The translations under genes were made by a program, and so were the position numbers. From contig CM070877.1 of the NCBI GenBank assembly GCA_036365515.1, positions 67,761,522 to 67,825,521 of the forward strand: a DNA stretch of 64,000 nt, in the 5' to 3' direction. A model generated the notes under the pieces. The model was not told the DNA's origin and ran no database searches. It was given only the letters and a program-made list of their open reading frames with translations. The stretch is from Torymus aiolomorphi. Lineage: Eukaryota; Arthropoda; Insecta; Hymenoptera; Torymidae. Positions 54,701 through 64,000 of this stretch are shown here, piece after piece (the stretch's first letter is position 1; every line of letters starts with the position of its first letter).

Positions 54701-55150
54701 ACAGATACTTGAATTTTTCATGGAAGATAACTAGAAAGGTAACAGTAAGCTTACTGAAAGATAAACTGGAACATAAATTGCAAATCTTCTGAAAAATTTT
54801 TGAGAAAGATCCATGAATACTGGAATCTATCATGAAAGGTAACCAGAAGGGTTACAGTAAGCTTAATGAAAGATCAAACTATAACATTCATTGCAAATCT
54901 TCCGAAAAACTTTTAAAAAAGATTTATGAATACCCCCAGGGAAGATTCTACTCAACATAAATAGAACCTTTCATAAAAGATTGCAGTGACAATAAGTCAA
55001 AGATTACTGGAACCGTAACATATTCTGGTAAGGTTCCGCGAAAGCTTGCCGTAAGTTTAATGGAATAACAAAAAATTCCACCTATGCAACTGAGCAACAT
55101 TTCGTGAAAGCTTTAGAAAGATTTCGGGAACCCTTAATAAAATATTCCAA
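51780..55150 (+). repeat. Second repeat family, ~380-bp units
   Basis: GAACCTTTCATGAAAGATTG and ACCGAAAAATAATGCG recur near 51810, 52205, 52965, 53350, 53735, 54095, 54480 and 54965, with more divergence than in the higher-order repeat. Confidence 0.85.
52455..52690 (+). repeat. Internal duplicate of the element's left end
   Basis: CACATAGCATGAAAGCTTCCC to CGAATATTAC repeats 49152-49390 with few changes. Two of the outermost bases (TC) are missing from the end. Confidence 0.9.
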
Positions 55151-57070
55151 AAATGAATGCTTTAAGGAGATGTTGGATACCGACATCAACGAGTATACTT
55201 TATCAAAATTATAATAGAATGGCTATAAAATAATTCTATGTATAGTATTTAAATATAAGGAGGGCGTTAAAATTGTGGTTTTCCAAAAAACTGTTTAAAA
55301 ACTTTTTAATTAAAAATAATTTTAATGTTGATAAGTAGGAATCTGCATTTTTGTCATTTTGATCCAATTTTTCAACAATTATCTCTCATAATAGTACTCT
55401 CATAAGAATTGCCAAATGAATTCTGAGTATTGTATTTGCATAAAAGGAAGACGTGTTTTTCCAAATGAATGTTTAAAATTAATAATTAAAGTTAATATTT
55501 TCTTTGTTTACAAATAGTACAGTTTGATACTAACGCGTGCACCTTTTCGCTTGTGTATCGAACAGTATCTTTTGACACGATGTGTACAAAGCTTGATTTA
55601 GCGTATTTTATTCAAAAAACAAGCGTGCGCGAAATCGCGCTTTGCGCACGGAGAGTCAAAATAATACAGATAAATTTCGATGCTAGTGCGTCAAAGTGAT
55701 TTTATCCTAGTGTGGACGTTTGCACCTGAGCGAAGCTAGGGTAAAAAGGTCACACAAGGTTAAAATCACCTTCTCGCTCGCGTATCGAACCGTATTTTTG
55801 TATACGACGTGTACAAAGCTTGATTTAGCATATGCTTTTTTATTTGAGCGTGTACGAAGTCGAGCTTTGCGCACGGAGTGTTAAAATATATTCAGTATAC
55901 GAATTTTATTTCTCCCTATTGACACTATATTTATTTCTCAAAGAGAAAGCGTTGTAATAGTGAAAATTTTCAAAACAGAGATTTTGATGAATTTCGATGT
56001 TTTTGAGCTTTCTGAGTCAGAATAATAGGTTTTAAAAAAATGTATGTATGTATGAATTTATGAAACGAAATTTTGTCCCCGGCATAACTCTTGAAGGGAT
56101 AGACGTAATGAGCTGAACTTTTGCATGCATCTTACGTATGTCTTAACTCAGAACTGATTAAATTTTGGAGTCAAATGAATGACAATAAGGTCTTATTTTG
56201 ATAAAATAACAATTTTGCCAAAATTTTTTGTTTCAGAAATAATTTTCTTTTTAATTGGTTCTTCAGGTATAGAAAATGGATACCGATATTCTTAAAGTAC
56301 AGTTAATTTTATTATAAATTATGTATTTATAACTACTCACGAGTTATTTTGGTCTTAAAAATGTGATTTGAAAAAGTAACAACTTTTTCTAAATACATAA
56401 TAGTTATATGAATTGTAAATAACTTTTTCGCCATTTCATCTTAAAGATGCATCTAATATAAACACATATTCTTGCAATATGTTTAATCCCCTCTCTTTTC
56501 ATCTCTTTTGAGACTATTTTGAAGTTATTTTTGAGTTGAAAATATAGATTTGAAGATTTCATCAACTTAGAACAAAATTATGCTTTTTAATGAATTGAAA
56601 AATTTCTTTATCCATTTATATTAAACATATAGAATATAAGCAAATATAAATAAAGTAAATTTGATAATATTTTAATACATTTATAATTGATTTTATAATA
56701 TTTTAATTGAAACTTGATTTTATAATACCGTTTTAACTTTGAGGCCATGTTCAACTCAAACGTAGATCCCTAGCTTATCGGTACCAAAATTTTATTTTTT
56801 TTATTACATCTAAACACAAACTTTAGGAAAAAGCGTTGGATTTCCGTAAAAGAGCGCTTTTCTCTGAAATTTTTGTTTAAATACGATAAAAAAAATAAAA
56901 CTTAGGTGCCGGTAAGGTAGGTATCGTTTCGGTATTTTAAAGCCATTAATATTTTAGATGAATATAATCGAAATAATAACATGTATGTTAGGTATGTATG
57001 TATGATATTATTTAATAACAATTGAATAATCGTAGATAGTGCACCTTATTTGGATGAAAATGTTCCAACT
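55150..57070 (+). other. Unique middle of the 8.9-kb element
   Basis: AT-rich, without gene. TGTACAAAGCTTGATTTAGC and CTTTGCGCACGGAG occur twice (about 55585-55665 and 55805-55885). The rest is not repeated in the window. Confidence 0.7.
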
Positions 57071-57079
57071 CCTTCAAGC

Positions 57080-57150
57080 GAGCGATAGCGTAACGGATAG
57101 CATGCGTGCGTAGTAACCCAAGGGTTGTAGGTTCGATTCCCAGTTAGGTC
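57080..57150 (+). tRNA. tRNA-like sequence or SINE head with A and B boxes
   Basis: TAGCGTAACGG (57086-57096) fits the RNA polymerase III A box and GGTTCGATTCC (57130-57140) is a perfect B box. AACCC-AA-GGGTT between them can form an anticodon-like hairpin. The acceptor and T stems pair poorly, so a tRNA-derived SINE remnant or decayed tRNA is more likely than a working gene. Confidence 0.5.
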
Positions 57151-57259
57151 AAAAAATTTTATGTAAAATTTTTTCTGCGATGAAAAAATTGCGATTAATA
57201 TAGTAATAAATTCTAAATAATATGCGAGAATTGTAATAGTTATACTTTAGAGTATTGTA

Positions 57260-58033
57260 TGTAATATGTATGGCTTTAAAGTTCCAAAGTAATCTTTCAA
57301 GAACTTGAAAAAAGGTTCGTGAAAGGTTTCTTGAAAGATTTACTAGAATGTTTCGTAGAATCTTTCTGAAAGATTGACAAATCTTTCACAAAGCTTTCAG
57401 TTACTCTTTTAAAAACTTGATGAAAGGTCCTGGAAAGTTTTCCGGAAATATTAATAGATTTTTTTTAAAGCTTTTGCCAGTAAATTGGGCAGAATTTTAA
57501 GCTTACAGGAATCTTTTATGTAAGCTTTCTGAAAGATTTCAATAAATCTATCAAAAACCTTACAAGGATCTTTACAGCTACCTTACTAAAGTCTTATTGG
57601 AAGATTTCCTGTAAACTTACCGTATCCTTTCGAGAAAGAATTGGGCGGAATTTTAAGCTTACAGGAATCTTTCATGTAAGCTTTCTGAAAGATTTCAATA
57701 AATCTATCAAAAACCTTACAAGGATCTTTACAGCTACCTTACTAAAGTCTTGCTGAAAGATTCTCTGTAAACTTACCGTATTCTTTCAAGAAAGCTTCCA
57801 TAAAGATTGACAAATCTTTCACAAAGCTACCAGTTACTCTTTTAAAAGTTTGATGAAAGATCCCGGAAAGCTTTCTGGGAAGATTAATAGAATCTTTCCT
57901 GAAAGCTTTTTGTGAGAAAAAAGGGCGGACATTTTGAGCTTTCAGGAATCTTCCATGTAAGCTTCCTGTAAGATTCCGAATCTTTCTTGGAAGCTTTCAT
58001 AAAACTTCCAGGAAGCTTTCATGCTATGTGGGA
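57260..58033 (-). repeat. Right repeat block of the 8.9-kb element
   Basis: TAAGCTTACAGGAATCTT-type units repeat at about 57500 and 57655 (a direct copy of about 150 bp), ending in the inverted terminus. The motifs are the reverse complement of those in the left arm. Confidence 0.85.
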
Positions 58034-58204
58034 TACTGTTTGCTCTACTGGACGTCTCCGTGAAGGCAGCGCCCTTCACTCTTATCTTCTCCCGGGGAGG
58101 ACGAGGAATGATATCGTCTAGGTTTTACACTATTTACTCCGACATAGCCGTGTCGTACTCTGTCTCTCTCACTCACTTTCTCCCCCTCCCTCCTCTCTCC
58201 CCCT

Positions 58205-58445
58205 CTCGCTCTTTCTCGATGATCTTCGGTTCGTAGCAGACAAGTGGGTGGGAGAATATAGAGCGGCAAAATAACCCCTCCCGCCCGTCACGTCACATCT
58301 CAACTCAACAATATTCATGAGTGGCCAGCGAATCTCCTTATCCCGGGTATTCATCCTAGTTAAAATGCGAGTTCTCAAACTATTCATTTTCCGCAATGGC
58401 AAACGGTAGCGAGAAAAAAAAGGATACGGGTGTACGGTTTTACAT
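58205..58445 (-). repeat. Right (5') LTR-like repeat of gypsy B
   Basis: GCGGCAAAATAACCCCTCC, CTCAACTCAACAATATTCATG and CAAACTATTCATTTTCCGC match 40898-41020 in order and orientation, with about 50 extra bases in this copy. Confidence 0.5.
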
Positions 58446-60380
58446 GATCACAGTCTATACATACATTTGTGATCAAGTACCCGATTATCTCAATGGAATT
58501 TGATCGGATCACATCGAAAATGATACCAGACCTACATCGTATTATACATGCGTGATGTACCTATTTTGAGAAAGATCCATTTAAAAACAGAAATGCAAGC
58601 GTAAATAAAAGTTTTAAAATCTACTTCAAGCGTAATGTATCGAAAATTAATTTTCAGTATAAATCTAATACATACTTCAGCTAGAACTATTTAAAACACA
58701 TCTTTTTTTATATCTAACATTTTTTTGCACAATCAATTTCTGATAACCTAGAACCACAAAAATTTTAACTCGAAATGTACCTAAAATTGTTGATTTAAGG
58801 TTATATGTATCTCAGAAGAATTTCATTTTACACAAAAACATCAATCAATTCCTAACGAGCTAGATCCATAAGCAACTCTTTTTAACACCTTAAAATACCT
58901 GAATTCAACAGAAATATTGAATGCAAAAGCGGTTTTTCCAAGTATGGTGTAATAAAATAATATATTAGTATAAGATGTAACAGTTTTCGCAATGGTAAAG
59001 ATATGACTCTGTTGCATAATAGTGGTCGTGTCTGATATGTGAAAATGAAGTTTTTGCGTAGACAGCGGGAGGGTTGGGGCGGCGAGCGAAGGCGCAGGGT
59101 GGCCTGGCCTCACTAGTTATTTATTAATACTACCGGATTTTCGTGGGTACGATGCGCGCACGTGGTTCTGTGTCCTTTACACTTTAACCTCACATGCATT
59201 AATAAAGAAATAACGTGAACGAGGATACAATTCATTGAAAATGGGCCAATCAAAGTGCAAATGTAAGCATATTACCTGCAATTTAAGCTTGATCGCATTG
59301 GATCTTTTATAAATGAAGAATTTGTCAATAAAAAAAAATTAATTTCTTAAATTCATATTGAGTAAAAAACTTAGTCCATCCATTATCATGCTACATGGTA
59401 AATCTTCTACTTAAATATTTTTAATATTCGGTGAGAAATTGCTCTCCTCCTGTAAAATCTTTTATGAAGAGAATCAGCATCGCACAGTGGTATGTTTTCG
59501 AAAAAGGCTGGTGAAAATGTAATTGCTTAATATTAATGTACTGAATCCATTTTAGAGGCACAACTGCAACAGATTTTATTGCTTGTTATTGAAAAGCAAT
59601 TAATTTTAACCTTTATAGGATCGGAAAGCCACTATAGTGGCGCAACCTATGATCGACACTTTACACATGTTTCATCCATGATATAAGATACGCTTTTTAT
59701 GCATTTTGTTAGAACGATCACCTACTCCAAACGCCGGTTCTCTAAAGGTTAGCTATTATTCACAGCATGGAAGTTGACATAAATATTTTTATGTTATTAC
59801 TTTTTAGTATGTTTCTTTAAATTAACTGTATAAATATAAATTTATTTTTTCAAATTAAGTATCAATAATATTTTATTACTAAAACATACATCATACACAA
59901 TTAGTCTGTCCATCAAGGATGGAAAATATGCTCTGATTTTAGATGTTACACGTAAGCTTAAAATAACACTATTTTCACGTATATTTTATACAAATTGTAT
60001 GATTTAAAATGGTTATCCACATTTACCCCTGAAATTCAAAGTATAACAGTCTTTAGAAATATGTCAAGAAAAGTAAACATTCAGAAAATCCTGCTCAAAT
60101 CTGTTTAAAGAAGTGCTCATACTCGTCATACTATCAAATATTTTTTGTACTCGCATTTACAGGATAGTAATAAAAAATCTCGGATTATTTACAGAAAATA
60201 GTTTCTGATATTGAAATATTTCAATACTTTTTATATCAATTTTTATATGAATTTCTGCTACAATGGGCAACTTCTACTTGAATTTTTATAGTACGCACGG
60301 GCTCAAAACCTGCTAATCAGTGCTACTTTTACTACATATTGTAATAGGTTAAATCTAGGAGAGGGTATTAATCTCTCTCT
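58446..60380. other. AT-rich non-coding stretch
   Basis: I see no gene or clear element. A short GC-rich patch at about 59060-59110 opens a 90-codon minus-strand frame with no recognisable content. Confidence 0.6.
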
Positions 60381-60613
60381 GCACAGCCTCACCTGGTGGC
60401 GAATGTTGAAATCCTAAGCTCGCATGCCCGTTCCGGTGGCGCACGCGAGGCAGCTCTCGGCGGTGCTCTTGCGCCGCTGCTCTTGCTGCGCTGGGATGGC
60501 ACCTTACCGTCACCTAACCTTACTTTGGCGATATCCCGTACAACGCCACGCAGGTTATCCCTTCGAGCATATATACCTGGAAGAAGCTAGCAAGCATTAG
60601 CAAATGGGAGAAT

Positions 60614-60777
60614 GCGTGGTTAGGCGGGCAAGACGTAGATGATTTTCTTTCTCTCGCACATCTCACGAGATTCGCAGCCGCGCTCCCCTCTTACTGAGTA
60701 ACTCGGTAGCGTCAGTATCATTCCGTGCGAGGCGAGATAGAAAGAAAATCATCTACGTCTAGCCCGCCTGACCGCAC
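60614..60777. repeat. 164-bp hairpin with 39-bp arms
   Basis: GCGTGGTTAGGCGGGCAAGA (left arm to 60652) pairs with the right arm 60739-60777, with 3 mismatches in 39. CTCGCAC/GTGCGAG extends the pairing after a small gap. It could be a small MITE; no clear target duplication. Confidence 0.85.
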
Positions 60778-60804
60778 AAAACCTAATGGGCAGGCGCTAC
60801 TTTG

Positions 60805-60805
<1 letters not shown>

Positions 60806-60882
<77 letters not shown>
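60806..60882 (+). repeat. (CT)n microsatellite
   Basis: About 38 uninterrupted CT repeats. Confidence 0.98.
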
Positions 60883-60885
<3 letters not shown>

Positions 60886-61050
60886 TCTCTTACCTCGAGC
60901 ACGAGGCCAAGCAGCATCTCATCCGCCGGCGTTAGTGTCCCTTCTTCTCTCTCGATTAACCATTCCTCTGCAGGGGAGGAGGATGGCAACTGTTGGCTGA
61001 GCGGCGTTGACCTCGGCACACTTCTCGTGGCTGTAGCGGAGGCGCAGATA

Positions 61051-61357
61051 TACTGTAAAAAAAGTTGTGAAATTACAACACTGAATGTAAGTAATTATAT
61101 GACCTATTCCCTGGCAGTAAACCCACAACAAAGCTGTAAAAAATTTGCAATTCTGTAGTTTAAAGTACAATTTTCTAGTTTAAATTTACAATTTTGTAGT
61201 AGAAATTTACAATTTTGTAGTAGAAATTTACAATTTTGTAGTAGAAATTTACAATTTTGTAGTAGAAATTTACAATTTTGTTGTGATTTTACTGCTCTGG
61301 GAATAGGTCGTATAACCTAAACTCAGTGTTGTAATTTTACAACATTTTTTTACAGTG
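61051..61357. mobile_element. TA-flanked MITE (~307 bp)
   Basis: ACTGTAAAAAAAGTTGTGAA at the left and the complement of ACAACATTTTTTTACAGTG at the right, with TA at both borders (61049-61050, 61358-61359). ACAACACTGA follows symmetrically. The interior has about five 21-bp repeats AGAAATTTACAATTTTGTAG (61180-61283). Confidence 0.85.
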
Positions 61358-61359
61358 TA

Positions 61360-62840
61360 GGGTGCGTCGCTTGGAGTAAGATGGCTGCGGCGTGGCTTTC
61401 GCCTCGGCACAGCGTCCTTACTCTTCTTTCTGCGGCTCTTCTCAGGCGCGCCGCGTGGTGGGCTACAAGTGACTACACATGCAAGCGCTATTTGACTAAC
61501 TCGACTTCGTACTGCACTTCCCATCGCATGCATTTCGCGCTGGTTACAATATGAGTATACATGGATAGAACTTCAGAAGCGAAGACTTCTTTGGTAGTTT
61601 CTTCGTTCGATGAAACAAACCATTTGGTTTATATTACGGATGTAGGATTACAGGGGGGCTATTCTGTAACTTTTAACGAGCGATATAAAAGTTTTGTATA
61701 TGCATATACCGGGTTCCCAAACTAAGACGTACACGAGATTTTCTCTCATCCAAATTGATCAATTCGTCAAAGTCTGAGGGCCCTAGGGGTTTTCGGACCC
61801 AAGGAATCGAATGGCGCTATCAAAAGTTTCATAAAATGCCAAACACAAAAAGTAAAAAAATTATTTTTTCGAAAAATATTTGCGGTACGGCTTTTATGAT
61901 AGTTTCTTGTAGTTTGTTCAATTTGGAGGCTATACCACCTTTACCCGATAGCATTTCATGTAATAATATTTATTTAACGCAGTTTTGAAAATTGTATATT
62001 TTACTTTGGCTCGGACCGCAAACTCGCGTTCGAGAAAGCGGAATTGCGGAACTCGGAAAACGCCAGACTTTCCAAACTGTGACTCTAGCAAAGAAGCGGC
62101 AACTTCAACTCGCAATAGCTGAGCATAACTAAATAAAGTAGACAAACTATCTAATCATCGATACAACATAATAGCATGATATTCATAATGTTTTCATCAA
62201 TATTACTGTAGCGCACAACGTAATACGTAATTTGTAGGCTAACAAGCAATGTTTACAAATAGTGAACATTTGCGACGGCGTCCAGAGATGGCGCCAGTAC
62301 GACGTACGTTGCACCGTATGAACGCAGCGCGCAGAGTCACGGCCGTAAATGAGCTCGTGGTGTCGCGCGTATATGCGTATCTCTGCAGTACTTATTTTCA
62401 AAGAAACTAAACTAAAGAATCATAGTTTCGTTACTGAAAAGTAATAATATCCAATTTGTTTTGCGCTTCCTTACTTCAGTAATGTTCCCATTGAAATTAA
62501 CCGCATACTGAAACATGTTCTAATACTACTGCCTTTCTGGACTAGTAATTAACATACATTTCATGGCTTAAGTTAAGCATGTATTTCTTTTTAAAAAATT
62601 TTCCCAAACCTGATATAAGATTTCTTACTTTCAAGTAAAATTAATACAAGCATTGTCTTAACCGCCGCTACGCGTATGAAAATACACACAAGCAAGGTCT
62701 TATTTAAATTTTTCTTTTCTTTTACCTTTTAAAGGAAAATTATATTATTTTCTATTACAATCGTTCACGCATGAATAAATGGTAACTTTGAGACAAAAAA
62801 TAACTTAATATCAATATATTTTCATCCCATTTTCATTTAC
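61360..62840. other. Non-coding stretch
   Basis: No gene supported. A GC-rich patch (62262-62400) interrupts AT-rich DNA. The 87-codon minus-strand frame at 61270-61533 overlaps the MITE and is not credible. Confidence 0.55.
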
Positions 62841-63160
62841 TGTGTATATGCACTGTGTATATGTACTGTGTATATGAATGAACTGCAGCGAAGTGTTCTC
62901 TTGATTTTTTGTGATTTTATGTATTTTATTTTTAATAAGCTTGAAACTCTGCCAATTGCTTGGTCGGTAATGGTAGGACTATGCCACCCCGTTAAGGTAT
63001 GGCTGAAAGTATGGGCTAAAGTATGGCTGGTAATATGGCTGGAAGATATGGTTAAAAGTATGGCTTAAAGAAGGTCGAAAATATTGGCAATATATTGAAT
63101 ATGTATTGCCAATATATTGGGAATATATTGGCAACAAATTGGCAACAAATTGGCAATCTC
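62841..63160 (+). repeat. Cluster of short tandem repeats
   Basis: ACTGTGTATATG occurs three times (62841-62876), TATGGCTGAAAG-type units about six times (62997-63066), and AATATATTGGCAA / CAAATTGGCAA units at 63080-63155. Confidence 0.85.
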
Positions 63161-63189
63161 ACAATCGTTACATACAAAATTATACACAG

Positions 63190-63635
63190 TTTGTACAACG
63201 TTCAAATTTAGATAAAGTTTAAACAAAGTTTAGACCAAGTTCAGAGCAAGGTTATAGAAAGTCTCCAAGTCTTAATGAAAATCTCGCTTAAAGTGTCGCA
63301 TAGAACGTTTACATGAAGTTTAAACCAAGTTCAGGAAAAGTTCAGGCAAATTTTGTACAGAGTGTAGATAAAGTTTAGATAAAGTTTAGATAAAGTTTAT
63401 ACAGAGTTTAGACCAAGTTTATACAGAGTTTAAATTAGGTTTAGATATAATTTAGGTAAAGTTTGGGTAAAGTTTGGAGCAAGTTTAGATAAAATTTGTA
63501 GAAAGTTTCGCTTAAAGCGTTGCATTCAAAGTTTATACACAGTTTACATAAAATTGAGATATAGTTTGGATATAGTTCAAACATAGTTTACAACATGTTT
63601 TGACGAAGTTGATAGAAAGTCTCAAAGTCTTCAAG
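63190..63635 (+). repeat. Degenerate 11-12 bp repeats, AAAGTTTAGAT family
   Basis: Units such as AAAGTTTAGATA, AAGTTTAAACCA and AGTTTATACAG follow one another over about 440 bp. Confidence 0.85.
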
Positions 63636-63639
63636 CCAA

Positions 63640-64000
63640 AGTTTGAGCCGGACTTCGAGCAAGACTTTTAGCGAGACTTAGAGCGAGACTTAGAGCGAGA
63701 CTTTTGGCGAGACTCTTGGCGAGACTTTGAGCGAGACTTTTGGCGAGACTTCGAGCAAGACTTCGAACAAGACTTTTAACCAGACTTTTAGCGAGACTTC
63801 GAGCGAGACTTTTGACGAGACTTTCAGCGAGACTTTCAGCGAGACATTTAACCAGACTTTTAGTGAGACTTCGAGCGAGACTTCGAGCGGAACTTTTAGC
63901 GAGACTTTGAGAGAGACTTTTAGCGAGACTTCGAGCGAGACTTCGAGCGGGACTTTTAGCGAGACTTTTGGCGAGACTTCGAGCGAGACTTTTAACCAGA
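63640..64000 (+). repeat. 12-bp minisatellite, GCGAGACTTTTA / GCGAGACTTCGA
   Basis: About thirty 12-bp units, all with the core GAGACTT, variable in the last four bases, and continuing beyond the window. AAAGTCTC in the preceding repeat cluster resembles the complement of the core. Confidence 0.95.

Larger units (their letters stand above)
49150..58033. mobile_element. 8.9-kb TA-flanked repeat-built DNA element
   Basis: Perfect 23-bp inverted ends (beginning TCCCACATAGCATGAAAGC) are flanked by TA on both sides (49148-49149 and 58034-58035). The interior is almost entirely satellite-like: a 118-130-bp unit in a 633-bp higher-order repeat, a second family of about 380 bp, and a unique 2-kb middle with a tRNA-like sequence. 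All parts share GAAAGCTT, GGAATCTTTC and TTTCATGAAAG cores. No transposase is encoded; minus-strand frames of up to 85 codons come from the repeats. TA duplication suggests Tc1/mariner-type mobilisation, but the size and build are unusual. Confidence 0.88.
40845..58445 (-). mobile_element. Ty3/gypsy element B, minus strand, shattered
   Basis: Reading from right to left: LTR-like repeat, Gag zinc knuckle, protease, RT, integrase C-terminus, third zinc-knuckle ORF, LTR-like repeat. The RT, protease, integrase tail and third ORF are related to gypsy A. Two large elements are inserted (49150-58033 and 42920-46714). RNase H and the integrase finger and core are missing at the second insertion. The remaining coding is full of stops and shifts, so B is older than A. 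Confidence 0.8.

Noticed and set aside
51738..54833. Series of minus-strand frames of 60-85 codons with similar peptides
   Set aside because: They recur because the DNA is a repeat; differing stops and no conserved frame across units argue against a protein.
60725..61158. Leu/Ser-repeat frames over the (CT)n tract
   Set aside because: They arise only from translating the microsatellite.

Overview
This window is a graveyard of nested transposable elements from an animal genome, almost certainly an arthropod and most likely an insect. The evidence is the combination of Ty3/gypsy LTR elements (one with a tRNA-Trp-type primer site and other traits of the CsRn1/Kabuki group), a jockey/CR1-group LINE, a Penelope-like element with a GIY-YIG endonuclease, a Polinton/Maverick, MITEs with TA, TTAA and 8-bp target duplications, many short microsatellites, and introns and splice sites rather than bacterial signals. 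I see no intact host gene, rRNA or canonical tRNA. Nearly every large coding region is interrupted.

Layout, left to right. (1) 1-12717, + strand: Ty3/gypsy element A with two long LTRs (the 5' one cut by the window edge), a leader array of about fifteen 21-22 bp repeats, gag, pol (PR-RT-RH-IN) and a third ORF after integrase that encodes nucleocapsid-type zinc knuckles. Single in-frame amber codons interrupt gag and pol, and the integrase has lost a catalytic Asp. (2) 12897-38430: a decayed Polinton, delimited by an inverted pair of about 200 bp ends. It keeps protein-primed DNA polymerase B, the A32-like packaging ATPase, a pX-like small basic/membrane protein, and other small ORFs. I find no integrase, protease or capsid gene. 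Four elements sit inside it: a full-length LINE (13119-18870, - strand), a CsRn1-like LTR element with 248-bp LTRs (19883-26458, itself carrying a 1.3-kb foldback element), a Penelope-like element in inverted double copy (29488-31601, 13-bp target duplication, inside polB), and a 3-kb TTAA element (33448-36439, inside the pX-like gene). (3) 38402-39585: a MULE-like transposase pseudogene split by a 520-bp hAT-type MITE. (4) About 40845-58445, - strand: gypsy element B, related to A and carrying the same third zinc-knuckle ORF. It is blown apart by two unusual elements: a 3.8-kb palindrome of roughly 436-bp units (42920-46714) and an 8.9-kb TA-flanked element made mostly of satellite-like repeats (49150-58033). 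(5) 58446-64000: AT-rich sequence with hairpins, a TA-flanked MITE, a long (CT)n tract, and a minisatellite whose 12-bp unit runs off the window.

No functional cooperation between present-day genes is evident. The biological content lies in how the elements are built and in the order of insertion. The Polinton is older than the LINE, LTR, Penelope and TTAA insertions, and gypsy B is older than the two giant repeat elements. The points most worth following are the shared third ORF of gypsy A and B, the hairpin array with compensatory changes in the CsRn1-like leader, the two large repeat-built transposons, the hammerhead-like motifs of the Penelope copy pair, and the reduced Polinton.
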